Assembly (NCBI GenBank): GCA_032622095.1
Contig: CP136066.1
Coordinates: 49,510,911 to 49,574,910 of the forward strand
Direction of reading: 5' to 3'
Length of the DNA stretch: 64,000 nucleotides
Source of the DNA: Siphonodentalium dalli
Lineage: Eukaryota > Mollusca > Scaphopoda > Gadilida > Siphonodentaliidae
The notes under the pieces were generated by a model, which saw only the letters and a list, made by a program, of their open reading frames with translations, had not been told where the DNA came from and did not search any database. Position numbers and translations under genes: made by a program. Shown here piece by piece: positions 1-10,203 of the stretch; positions within the stretch are counted from its first letter, which is position 1, and each line of letters opens with the position of its first letter.

Positions 1-1
1 A

Positions 2-172
2 TTTGTCCTAGCCATACATATTAATCCCACCACTGACCGGACACCAGAAGTTGCATTATTCGGTCGACAACTGACCTATCATAAAATTGTCGAAATCAAT
101 TCCGTGGAACAGCTGAAGAAATGCATTTTTACAGCGATAACGCTATGCCCACAATCAAACTTGGTATTAAAA
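2..172 (+). pseudogene. Possible retrotransposon integrase C-terminal fragment, cut by window edge
   Basis: A frame open from base 2 to a stop near 172 encodes about 57 residues and contains INPTTDRTPEVALFGRQLT. This resembles the TP...fGR segment after the catalytic core of gypsy-type retrotransposon integrases. The frame then stops and no RNase H, protease or LTR is visible. It enters from beyond the left edge, so the full extent cannot be judged. The match rests on one short motif; a host gene exon is possible. Confidence 0.3.
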
Positions 173-412
173 TGAAGTTTATCATCTATTGCACAATAAA
201 AATCTATTAATTCGAGCGAAGCTGCGATTTATGGACACATAGAGACCGATTAACCCACCCATGCGAAGGTGCCACGAAACACGAAAAACTGCGTTCGACA
301 TCAATGTTTACAAATTTAGATTTCTCGATGAATACGCTGGCAAACAACAAGTATTAGGAACCAAATGACGCAGTGGAACACTGCGCACTCGTATTTAGCA
401 TTTTTTTTTTTT
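173..412. other. No gene seen between integrase-like fragment and inverted-repeat arm
   Basis: AT-rich sequence with many stops. It ends in a run of 12-13 T just before the left arm of the large inverted repeat begins. Confidence 0.6.
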
Positions 413-697
413 TACAATATGGCTGTTTTAGAATGAATACTGTAATGGCGAACACGCAAACAGGTACCGATGTAAACAGCTAAAAATAGACTCGATGTTT
501 ACAATAACAGGATCGATTTCAGCTGATATATTCCATATAATGGGGCGTATAGTATATCAAAATGTAGGATTAGACACAGGAATGTAATATTTTTCCAACT
601 AAGCCGTTCTTATAAGAGATATATCTCAATATCCATAAATTGCTTCTAACAAACAACATAACTAAACACTAAACATTTTTTAAATATTTGATGACAG

Positions 698-875
698 GTT
701 GTCCGAGCCCTTATATTACGAAGTCTGCTGCCGGTGGATGCATATATTATTTCAACGAGTGACGACGCAGTTAACAACCACATTGAAGCCAGACAAGCAT
801 GCACGGACCTGATGTCCGGCCACCTCATGCGGTTCTCAAGCAATGCAGAATTAGAAGCACTCATACCATTGTTAT
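698..875 (+). pseudogene. C-type lectin domain, first exon, left copy (frameshifted)
   Basis: The exon encodes the N-terminal half of a C-type lectin-like domain: CPSPYITKSAAGGC, then ARQACTDLMSGHLMRFSS and LEALIPLL, matching the family order of first cysteines, an A..C helix and the GGHL-like turn. An acceptor (gatgacag) precedes it and a consensus donor (GTAAGTATG) follows. One extra base near 745 (ATATTATTTC where the right arm has ATATATTTC) shifts the frame and brings an early TGA, so this copy cannot encode the domain in one frame. C-type lectins are secreted or membrane carbohydrate-binding proteins common in invertebrate immunity. No signal-peptide exon is visible upstream within the arm. 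The right-arm partner is at 18512-18688. Confidence 0.75.
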
Positions 876-1066
876 GTAAGTATGGAGTGATGATCCTTTA
901 GAGATACCAATACCGATATTATACATTATCAGAATCACTCAGACTATTGTTTTGTAAGTACGTACTGGTGACCTTTTAGATGTACCCGGCCAGATGTTAT
1001 ACAGTATTAGAAGTACTCAGATCATTGTCATGTAAGTATGGACTGATGATCCTTTAGTGATACCAG
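846..1066 (+). repeat. Three tandem 78 bp copies of the exon end plus splice donor (left arm)
   Basis: GTAAG occurs at 876, 954 and 1032, exactly 78 bp apart, each time preceded by a variant of the last exon bases (TCAGA..ATTGT.ATG/TTG) and followed by TATGGA.TGATGATCCTTTAG-like sequence. The unit is a multiple of three. Each copy therefore presents a strong 5' splice site. The same triplication sits in the right arm, so it predates the inverted duplication. Confidence 0.85.
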
Positions 1067-2305
1067 GTCCTATTTTATACCAATTAATTAAGAACATCCG
1101 GAAATCATCATCATTCATATCACATAAGCTTCGCGAAAATCCACGAAATCGATCGTAAAAATGTCTTAACACAATCACAAAGGTCATGATTGAGAACGCG
1201 CATTATTATACACAGTTTGTTTTGGCAACCGTGCAATGACGCTCTTTATAAGAGTTGGTCGTTGGACATTTGACTTGTCCGGTACAAATTAAACACGTAC
1301 TTCCTCCTGTGAAAGTCGACACCTGATCATCACTTCATATTGATTACCTCCTAGGTCACTGCTAATTACGATATGGTATACAACATGCACATATGTTTGT
1401 GTCATTGTGTCAAATGGGCCAGTGTGTGTTTAAGGTAGCGCTGATGTGGTCGAGTTTGCCCCTCGATGAAATATCAGTTCAGCACAACTCTAAAGATGTA
1501 ATGCCAGTCATATCAGTAATATTGGTAATGTTTGAGTTCATATGGAGCTAATTCGCCGTGTCGTCGTGGTATTCGAGAAGAACAAATATTTATAGAAACT
1601 AAATTAAACCGGACTGTTACGCATCATCATATTGCAAATCGGCCGACTTAACTCAACCGAAATATTGTTTGATATTTTATATGGATTGACTTAGCCTGTA
1701 ACTTATATTTTCATCTGATTATCAGGAAGTGTCATTTTTGGGTAAACAGTGTGACGAAAACTGTTATAATATTATATGCCCGCTTGCGTTGGTTAACTGC
1801 TCTGGTTTGTTTTCAACGAACAGTTCGAAGACGTATATTTAACTATTTACAAGTATATCAGCTAAACCTAATGCTAGGTGTCTGTGATGGAAATTCCACA
1901 ATATTTCTTCAAAGTAACCCATTTGAAAAAAGCACACGGACGATTATTATGTGCTGATATCAAACATAATGCATCTACTTAAAAAAAAAACATTTAAAAG
2001 ACATTGGCAATTCAAAATCACGGATACTATCCGAACATTTCAAGGTTGTACAGTATGATTGTTGTCCCTATATATGTGTTATATTGTATGTCAAGAAACC
2101 GAGGAACTAAACACGGTGACATCGAAGTGCTTGCGGCCTCGTGTCTGATTCAAGAGTATTATTGTTATTGACTAAACACATGTAAAGGTTTATGGAAAAT
2201 AAACGTCGGTTTTACTACTTACGCATCACGCGGGTATATACTGCTATTTATTTATATTTTTGAATTATAGAGTTTGCCAAGTGTTAACTAAACTATACTT
2301 TGCAG
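1067..2305 (+). other. Intron-like sequence between lectin exons (left arm)
   Basis: About 1.24 kb of stop-rich sequence ending in a polypyrimidine-poor but canonical acceptor (actttgcag at 2297-2305). A 68-codon frame at 1751-1957 is conserved in the other arm, but only because the whole arm is duplicated. It resembles no family I know, and I do not call it a gene. Confidence 0.6.
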
Positions 2306-2530
2306 ATCAAGGAGGTATAGGACACTACTCTGTGTTGACGGCAAAGTCAGTGAAGAGAATTGGGTATACAGCGATGGCACACCGATGTCCATGACAGTTG
2401 GATGGCTACCATCGGAACCAAATCAAGAGAAACTAAAATTTGTGCAATGATGTACCGCAGCACAACGGAGGACTATGCTATTATAGATGACACATGTGTT
2501 ATAAACAGCCAATTTATATGCCAGATATGA
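2306..2530 (+). pseudogene. C-type lectin domain, second exon, left copy (frameshifted, C-terminus kept)
   Basis: The exon encodes the C-terminal half of the lectin domain after the acceptor at 2305. Readable pieces are NWVYSDGTPMSM, WLPSEPNQ (the EPN motif associated with mannose-type Ca2+ sites), DDTCVINS and the final FICQI followed by TGA at 2528-2530. Frame breaks occur in the HY..DGKV part and near NQEKLK, where the right copy reads in one frame. The last conserved cysteine is present here but lost in the right copy. The pairing partner is at 16850-17061. Confidence 0.75.
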
Positions 2531-2569
2531 GTATATACAGTAAAACAATATTATGCAAAACATGATTGT

Positions 2570-2915
2570 GTTCCACAAAAATGCCTAAATGAAACAGTAT
2601 TCAGGCATGTGTTCCGTTTATTAAAAAACACTAATGTTGATCAAAAACACCTAAATGAAACAGTATTCAGCCATGTGTTCTGTTTATTGAAAAACACTAG
2701 CGATTTACCATGTGTTCCATTTATCAAAACACACTAATGTTTACCAAAAACACCTAAATGAAACAGTGTTCCGGCATGTGTTCTGTTTATTTAAAAACAC
2801 TAGCGATTGACCATGTGTTCCGTTTATTAAAACACACTAGTGTTTATCAAAAACACCTAAATGAAACAGAATTGAGGCATGTGTTCTGTTTATTTAAACA
2901 CATAGTGATTTTACC
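2570..2915. repeat. ~66 bp minisatellite (left arm)
   Basis: Diverged tandem units containing CCTAAATGAAACAG, CATGTGTTCYGTTTATT and AAAACACTA start near 2576, 2642, 2745 and 2847; half-length units account for the ~102 bp gaps. The mirror array at 16572-16800 has one fewer full unit, so copy number changed after the arms formed. It abuts the Helitron 3' end at 2941. Confidence 0.85.
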
Positions 2916-2940
2916 ATATGATACTATTATATATATAATA

Positions 2941-3528
2941 CTAGCAGGTTAGCCCGCCACTGGCGGCAATCGTCAGAAACATGACTTTAATTGTTTGGGT
3001 TAATTCTGTCTTTTTTAAAAATATTTTTAAATTTTTTATTTTTTTATTTATTTTTTTAATTAATCTTTTAAATTAATTTTATAATTTAATTTTTTTTTTT
3101 CAATGAGTTAATTCTTCCTTTTTAATCAAGAGAAATGATGGTACCCGTCCCGTGATGGTACCCGTCCCTAAAGAGGTACGATTTACGGTGCATCGGGCGG
3201 AAAAACTGACGCCGATGAAAATCTCCCCCATTCCTAGGAACCCAAAAGTACGAAGACAGACATAAGAATCACACAACACGCTCATGTCTGGATACAAACA
3301 CGCTCACGTCTGTACCCAGACATAAGAATACACTACACGCATACGCTCTTTATCAACGACACTGCGGATACGAACGCTCTTTAACTATCAACGCGATTAA
3401 ACCCACAGTGCCAAGGACGGTGAATATATATCATTTTGGTGACTGAGAGTGGAGAAGGGGTGATCGGAGCTTCTCCAAAACGGCGCGACGACGCGTGCTG
3501 TGTGCTTTTACCCTTAGATAGTAAGTTT
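2941..3528 (-). mobile_element. Non-autonomous Helitron, left-arm copy, 5' truncated
   Basis: Read on the minus strand, the element ends in the hairpin CCGCCAGTGGCGG, then GCTAACCTG and the terminal CTAG, followed by T, which is the Helitron 3' signature. The interior has a long AT-rich A/T tract (3000-3100) and a unique part that matches 15958-16529. Homology to the right-arm element stops at 3528, inside the element, so the 5' TC end is missing here. A nonsense-rich frame at 3100-3297 is not a gene. Confidence 0.8.
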
Positions 3529-3881
3529 GTAAATAATAGTTCACATAAGTAAATACTATGGATACTATCTTGTCAATTAGACATTAAACATGGTATTTAC
3601 AGTTTTTATTTTGAAGTGGGTTACAAACATAGTAACATCCACGGTATAAATAAGTGTGTTATATACTGAACCATGATCAAACGTATTGACGCGTGTGGTT
3701 TCCATCCTGACAACAAAATCCTTAAAGGGGCCTGCCCAGGCATTTTATCACTTGTGGAAACCCTGCTAATATTAAATTGAATTCATATTTTTAGTGCTGA
3801 ATTTACAAATTTGCTCTCCATTTTTTCCATTCATTGTACACAATTGGACATGAAAAACAAGAATATGTGGAATATATATAG
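3529..3881. other. No gene seen
   Basis: Stop-rich AT-rich sequence between the truncated Helitron and the hairpin at 3882. No domain or RNA gene recognised. Confidence 0.5.
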
Positions 3882-4023
3882 AATACACACGTAGTGTTTC
3901 TGAATACCAAATTTACACCACGAGTGGGATTGATGATTTACCACACGAGCTTTAGCGAGTGTGGTAAATCATCAATCCCACGAGTGGTGTAAATTTGGTA
4001 TTCAGAAACACTACGTGTGTATT
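3882..4023. repeat. Near-perfect 65 bp inverted repeat (foldback element)
   Basis: Arms 3882-3946 and 3959-4023 are complementary over 65 bp, with mismatches only at the CGAG/CTCG core of the CCACGAGTGG segment, around a 12-base loop. The outer tip reads GAATACACACGTAGTGTTTC. The tip resembles the start of a second foldback at 35649-35776 (GAATACCCGCGTAGTGTAGC), which suggests one family. Transcribed, it would form a long hairpin. No coding potential. Confidence 0.95.
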
Positions 4024-5340
4024 TTGTTTATACCATGACCGGTACAGGAGCAAAAAATGATATGAAATCGAAATAAACCCACTTAAATTAAGATGATTCT
4101 GTCGCACCATTCACAATCATCCCCGCTGTGTTCCCCACACTTGGCCGTACATCGACGTACACTATCACAGCTGATCAGGCGTATTGATACATTGAATTAG
4201 GTCAACATTCAATTGTACGAATATGGTATCATTGTAGCCAATTCACAATAAACTGTAATAAAACCGCCATAAAATAAACAACATATATATATATGGGAAT
4301 ACGAATTTAATGAATATAAATATAACACATTGTGGGAACTTTTTTTTCTCCGCCGTACAGTCAACAGGAAACCACGAAAGTCATTTTGAAATCCACAGTT
4401 TGTTGTTCGAGTTTTTTACGTCTATTTCTTGAAATATATGTTCAATTTGTTGATCTGGATGTGATTTCCACGGAATTAACTGTTCGTTTTTATCGCATTA
4501 GTGAGTATAATATTCAATTGAATCGAAAGTATCAAATTGTTTTCATCGCGAGTCGCTACATTTTAAAAATAGAGTCATTTTGATCGAGGTCACGGAAGTT
4601 TAATGAAAGGTCAACTCAAATGTAGTTCTACTATGGGTATAAACTTTAACCATTGAAATGCCATTCAAACGTGTTACCCACAGTAGAAACGTGTTACCCA
4701 CGGTCGGACTCCTGTTCACACACAGTAGGGTGTACAGCACAAATTTATTATATAGCATTTTTGTACACAGTACAATAGGGAGTCATGGTATAAAATGATT
4801 TATCAATATTACCCATAGAGTTCATATGAGCTTCTCAAATCAATAAAAAATATACAATAATACAATTCTTGAATTAATTTCTATTGTTATTTGCCCAAAC
4901 ATGCATTTCTAATTTATTCCAAATACTGCATTGTGTCTCCCTTAGTAATTCAGTTGCATGTAATGTTAAATGTAACATGTATCGCTGCAGTCCAATATTT
5001 CACCATCAATTTACATAAGGCGAAATAAAATAACACATGTGTTTAGAGTAACAGGAGAGAGAAAAATGGGGGGGGGGACTGGTAATATTATGATTAATGC
5101 TCAACATTATTTTGGCCATTCTGTTCTGGGGGGGGGGGCTGGAGAGCAAGATATTTGTCCTGGGTGTCCGAGGGTATGGGGACTGGAAGTTGGGTCACTT
5201 CCTAATGCGATTTATGGAATTTAGCTGCATAAAATGACAAAATAATGACTGTTAGTTTTGTTCACTATCTTTTTAAATCAATGGCTCATTCTGGTCACCA
5301 CCCTCCTGTTTGTCATTAGCCGACCCTAAACACAGGTGTT
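4024..5340. other. No gene; short repeats and long G runs
   Basis: Contains a short direct repeat of ACGTGTTACCCAC near 4670-4700 and runs of 10 G (5068-5077) and 11 G (5128-5138). The 83-codon frame at 4332 and the 61-codon frame at 5039 have no domain; the latter exists only because G runs lack stops. Confidence 0.55.
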
Positions 5341-6480
5341 ATTTTAGTTAGCCTAATTATGTATACTATTATTTTCCTGAAGTAACATAGCTGGTACATT
5401 ATTATATACCAAATAATAGTGGTTCGCTGGATTTTTTGCTCAAATTAATAATAGTGATGGCATTGTCACTCTTTGACTCACTTGCCAAATAATAGTGATG
5501 ATGAGGATTTTTCTTTGAAAATTAATAATCATGTCATCACTACTATTAAGCAAGTGAGAAGTTCCATAGTAATCTATAAATGTACCCATTCAAGGGAACT
5601 ACTCTTGAGTGCCAAATAACAGTGCAGGGTTGGAAATTTTGCAAAATTAAATAACAGTACAGGGCGGAATAATTGCTAGTACAGGGTGGAACTGCTTTGC
5701 AATTTTCATTCACAACATGGCCATACCGTTACTAATTTTACATACTGTTCCATTGTAAAGTACGTACTTTTACCCCTATGGATATAAAAGCGCAGTTTTT
5801 TCCTGTTAACTTTGTCATGATGCAATTTGTTTCTCCAATCTTGACAGCCACGCTCCATTTTTGTACCATTGAATATTGTTTTGTGGTTAAAAATTAATAA
5901 ATGTACAGGGCCAAATAATGACCATACAGGTGGGAAATTTATTCGGAGTACTGGAACATGTATGCTTATTTGGCACTTGAAAGTAGTATATAAATTGTAT
6001 GAATACACATGGTTGAATCTGACATACCCAGGATAGATAACACTACAAAACATACTCAATGAAAGTAAGACAAAGACTAATATTGTGTTGAGCAGTTTCT
6101 GCTGTGGTCTTTCTTCCATAAACCCAATGGCAATTGCCATAGCTGTTGTGACGATGGACCTTATATTACCAAAAACATATAAACTATTTATCTATAAACA
6201 AGAGATAATACTAAATATTCGGACTCTCAGGCAATAGTGTCAGAATTATTAATTTGCACCTAATAATAGTGTTCACATGATTATTAATTTTGTAGAAAAT
6301 TCCCACTGATAATTTTGAACACTATTAATACTAATAATAGTATTATTTGACATTGAGACATTGACAAGAGCGAAATTGCCATCACCATTACAAATTCCCA
6401 ATTAAATCCCCACCCATAACTATTAGTAGGTCATCACATTATTAAGCACCCAATAGTAACAAATTATAGTCCTGGTATAT
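5340..6480. repeat. Region dense in AATAATAGTG-type motifs on both strands
   Basis: AATAATAGTG, AATAACAGT and the complement CACTATTA recur many times, irregularly spaced, with local inverted pairs such as those at 6255-6345. It looks like an old, degraded repeat array or foldback. A candidate exon on the minus strand (6028-6159) lies inside it. Confidence 0.5.
6028..6159 (-). CDS. Candidate exon encoding membrane segment(s)
   Basis: A 132 bp minus-strand block has an acceptor (AATATAAG before 6159) and a strong donor (CCTGG followed by GTATGT at 6022-6027). It encodes SIVTTAMAIAIGFMEERPQQ then KLLNTILVFVLLSLSMFCSV and IYPG. The second part is a good hydrophobic helix and the first is mildly hydrophobic. 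Intron phases match at both ends (phase 2/2), so it could be skipped or duplicated without a frame change. The open frame continues past the donor to 5706, but that part is low-complexity and more likely intron. I do not recognise the family, and no neighbouring exon was found. Confidence 0.4.
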
Positions 6481-6929
6481 CATATGTACACCACGAAGAC
6501 TGGCTGCATGCTTATTTTATGTTATTCTTGCTTTGAACAGTGGTTATCTATCCATGTATACTTCTGTAGTCTGTACTAGTAGGCTACGTAGGAACATGAA
6601 TTTGGATCTTCTGTCAGTTCTGGCCATAAACATATCTGTCCAGGCTTTTCATCAGAATTTACAGATATGAACTGGTTCCGAATCCGAGTATCTGACTACA
6701 GAAGATAGGGGCAATCTCACACGACTTCCCCGTCGAGTAAATGTTGGGCTGAAGTTTGTTTTAATGTGCCGCGAACCTCCCTCAAACCCATCCACATTAC
6801 CAGTGTTTTTTCCTATAGTGTTCTTGAAACGTGTCTCTCTGTGGTGTGACTCTTTTTGGCGTGCCCGTTATTTACTAATTTAGTAACTTTAGGTAATATT
6901 TTACTAAATAACGGGGATATTAGAGTTAT

Positions 6930-8340
6930 ATTTCTGTGAAAAATTCGAATTCCACCAAAATTGATGCACATTCTTCTGAGATCTTCTCCATGATACAAGG
7001 AATCGTATTGTGTGATTTAAAGACGCCAAATTGGTGTCGTTGGGATGAGAGATTTGGGGGGGGGGGGGCAGTGGGTACTAAATCTGATAAGAATTGGTTT
7101 AGTCGCCGACTGCCACGAAACTTATACAAATTCATCCCCATGGTATGAGGTGTCTAATGGCGTGGCTTAAAGCTGTCAAAAGTGGCGTTATCCGATTCAG
7201 GGGTGCACTGAAAGGGAGAGGGGCACCAAAATTGATACACAATATTTTTAGCGCCAATTTTCACCAAATTGATACACATTCTTATCCATGATATGAGGAA
7301 TCTAATCGTGTGATTTTAAAGACGTCATATTGGTGCTGCTTTGATGAGAGATGGGTGGGGTTGGCACTAAATTTGATAAAAATTTGTTTAGTCGCGGATT
7401 ACATGTAGCACCAATCTTACAAATAATAATCTCGATGATATCAGGAGTCTAATTGTATGGTTTAAAGATGTGAAAAGTGGGGCCATTCGAGTCAGGGCTG
7501 CCTAGATGGTGAGAAGGACACACACACTGATAAACAATATGTTTAGTGTCGATTTCCACCTGATTGATAACATATTCTTCTCCGTGATACGAATAATCTT
7601 ATCGTGTGGTTTAAGTGCGCCAAATTGGTGCCTTTTGAGTGAGAGATATGCAATGGTGGCCCTAAATTTGATACGAATTTGTATACTCGCCAATTTTCAT
7701 AAATTTCATATATATTCATCTCTATAATGAGTCTAAGTGTGTGGTTTAATGGTGTCAAAAGTGGCGCCGCTTCAGTCCGAAATAAGGACGGGGGAGTCAC
7801 CAAAAACTTATAAAAATATGTTTAGTGCCAGTTACCATCAAACTCATACACGTTCTTCTCAAATAATACAATGAATCAAATATGTGCGAATATCTGTCTG
7901 TGTTCTATATATAACTTTAAGGGTACAATCGAGATGGCACCAAGGCGGTCTAAGAGGGGTAACTTTTTACGAGTAAGATAATGGTGCGGGTTAAAATTTT
8001 CTAAAGTGACGTTGTTAGCTCAGATTTTGACCAAATTGATAAATTATTCTTCTCCGTGATATGCGGAATATATACGTGGGATTTAAAGACCCGAAATTGG
8101 TGCTGTTTGTGAGATATGGGGGAGTCTAATAACTTTGATAAGAATTTGTTTAGTTGCCGACTACCACCAAACTTATATATAATCATATCCATTATATAAT
8201 AGACGTTGTTTAAGTATGACAAAAGTGGCGCGGTTCAAGTCTTGCAGGAGGGGAGTTGCACCAAAGTTTATAAAAATATATTTAGCACAGATTCCTCCAA
8301 ATTCATGCACGTTTTTCTCTAATAATATGATGAATTAAAT
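6930..8340. repeat. Diverged ~145 bp tandem repeat (about ten units)
   Basis: The landmark ATTCNTCTCCATGATATGAG recurs near 6985, 7133, 7283, 7433, 7583, 7715, 7855, 8050, 8190 and 8320. Each unit also has AAATTGATA, TTTAGTCGCC, GTGGTTTAAAG and GGTG(T/C)CAAAAGTGGCGC-like blocks. Alternate units are more alike, giving a ~300 bp higher-order period. A 13-base G run is at 7056-7068. All open frames here, on both strands, are repeat artefacts. Confidence 0.8.
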
Positions 8341-8853
8341 CACATTTGGGGCAGTTTGGGTCATGGATGGCGAGAGGAGATTCACCAGCATTTATAAGAT
8401 TGTTCAATTCGCATATATCCAACAAAGCTATATATAGTCATCTCCCAGGACATCTCCATGTCGTTCTAATGAGTTTTTGGCGTTCCAATTTCACAATCTC
8501 GACAAATGGTGACCGAATTAAGTCACTTGAACAATTATATCTTCTCAACTGTCATATCTATATGGGGATGGAAATCAAGGCATTCCTATAATGATCTAGC
8601 AACACAGATACATAGAAGAAAGCATTAAAAGTATATTGATATCAATCTATTTAAGAGATACATATATTCATTCAAACTGAGATGATTGCATATTAGAATG
8701 GCTCATGTATATATTATAACACGATTGAGTATGTCGCATTCAATATAGTTTCCACAAAAAAGTAACAATTTCCAAGATATAGTGGTCACAGTGTGCAGTC
8801 AAATATGGTTACTTCTGAGATAAAGGAAAACGCAGTCCGTAGCACATGACTTT
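8341..8853. other. No gene seen
   Basis: AT-rich sequence with an 81-codon frame at 8346-8591 that has no recognisable domain or splice context. Confidence 0.45.
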
Positions 8854-9060
8854 TCAGGATCGTCCAATATTGACATCTGCCAAGGGTATATCTGCCCGAT
8901 ACAGAGGATTTATTTCATTTTTTAGAACAGACTCATCGCCTAACATAAACAAATCAAAATCTCGCTGTGTTGGACACATGTAGCTGCTATATATGCATAA
9001 CATCAATACTTTTAAAATGAAAATGATTAGCCAGTATATAGCACCAGAAGAGAGGAGCAC
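8854..9060 (-). CDS. Candidate last exon: transmembrane helix plus cytoplasmic tail
   Basis: The frame has no usable ATG but opens right after an acceptor-like GATATGTGCAG, so it reads as a terminal exon ending in TGA. It encodes LLSSGAIYWLIIFILKVLML (membrane helix) followed by a polar tail including TQRDFDLFMLGDESVL and NPLYRADIPLADVNIGRS. The tail composition is protein-like and not low-complexity. The family is unknown, and the frame could be chance, because only 69 codons are involved. Confidence 0.33.
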   Translation of the reverse strand: MLLSSGAIYWLIIFILKVLMLCIYSSYMCPTQRDFDLFMLGDESVLKNEINPLYRADIPLADVNIGRS

Positions 9061-9066
9061 CTGCAC

Positions 9067-9977
9067 ATATCTTTAAAACATCTGTATCTTCATGAAGATA
9101 TGATAACTAGATTGATTGATTGGTTGATACATCTCTGTGTAAAACACAATATTTTCTCTTATTTTTTCGATCTAATGTGTTTATGATGTTCATGTTTCAT
9201 GCTATAACGTCTGAAGTATACGCAGTTGTAAATAAATAAATAAATACTTCTTTATTGGTGGGACGGATTAAACGCGATAAACAAAATGATAATCGCTCCG
9301 ACCTGACAAGGTGAGCCACTACTTATATTCCATGTGTAAGAATCATATTTTGTGGTGCCGTTTGGGTATACAATTTATGATAATACGTGAACACTTTGAG
9401 AGCAAGAGTATTCTCTATTCCCACCAAATATCCACAGAGGGTTTCACATCACTTTAACCTGGACAACGCCGAGTAACCCTGCTAGTTATTCATAAGAAAA
9501 GTTAATATTTGTGCTCGCGTCTATAATTGAATTCAAACAATGTATGAACAATGTATGAACTCTGTGCGTATAAATATATTTAATTATATTTTTCATGTTC
9601 TCCAACTCTGTGTACCGAGTATTGGATTAGGCTGGACGATCCCCTGTTGAAGAACTATTCATTCAGACTACATATTAATTCAATTATGAGATCCATTTGT
9701 ATAAGATCTGGTTGGTACCACTTGCTGTGGGTGAAATTTTAAAAGTTGGATTGATTCGGTCCTATACAATCCGATATACCACGGTTAACTTGATCCAATT
9801 GTTGTATGTTTGAACAGATTAAGATATTTTTGCACGAAGAGCATTTAATTCATCTACCTTACACATGTTGATTATTGTATATTCCACCAATCAAAATAAA
9901 CATATTTTATACTGTTGTATTCACTTGATGATATTCCTGGTGCTTTGCACTTTATACACAAATATTCGGCGTGATTA
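9067..9977. other. No gene seen
   Basis: AT-rich, with a short AAAT run at 9231-9245. No coding or RNA signal recognised. Confidence 0.5.
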
Positions 9978-10203
9978 GAACGCTCTTTATTATATACAGT
10001 TGAATTTAAAGTTGTCTAAAGGTTTCAAGACATAAGTAATTTAAATACTCCAACCATATTCAATTAGTCTGGACATTCTGCAATACATTACCTAGAAATT
10101 TAAGAATTAGCAGCAATTACATAAACATGTAACTTGTATAGGCAAATGTTTTTGTCTGGGCTATTTACTTATAATGCTCAGATCCTAATAATAAAGAGCG
10201 TTC
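9978..10203. mobile_element. Small MITE with ~16 bp terminal inverted repeats
   Basis: GAACGCTCTTTATTAT at 9978 is mirrored at the other end as ATAATAAAGAGCGTTC (ending 10203). Size is 226 bp with no open frame. No convincing target-site duplication is visible in the flanks, so the superfamily is not assigned. The outer bases GAACGCTCTTTA also occur near 3364 and, inverted, near 16098. Confidence 0.55.

Larger units (their letters stand above)
413..3528 (+). repeat. Left arm of a ~3 kb inverted duplication
   Basis: The arm matches the reverse complement of 15958-18972 along its length, from ACAATATGGCTGTTTTAG at the outer end to CCCTTAGATAG at the inner end. Shared blocks include both lectin exons, a triplicated splice-donor unit, an open frame at 1751-1957 (mirror at 17410-17616), a 66 bp minisatellite and a Helitron 3' part. 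The arms differ by scattered substitutions, small indels and minisatellite copy number, so the duplication is not brand new. Spacer between arms is about 12.4 kb. The lectin copies point toward each other. Confidence 0.97.

Noticed and set aside
646-864. 72-codon minus-strand frame
   Set aside because: Antisense shadow of the left lectin exon.
2570-2915. CRISPR-like appearance of repeated units
   Set aside because: Units are whole-length diverged tandem repeats without unique spacers, in animal DNA.
5039-5224. Glycine-rich open frame
   Set aside because: Created by G runs that lack stop codons; no conserved features.
6813-8222. Many 60-86 codon frames on both strands
   Set aside because: All fall in the ~145 bp satellite and recur with its period.
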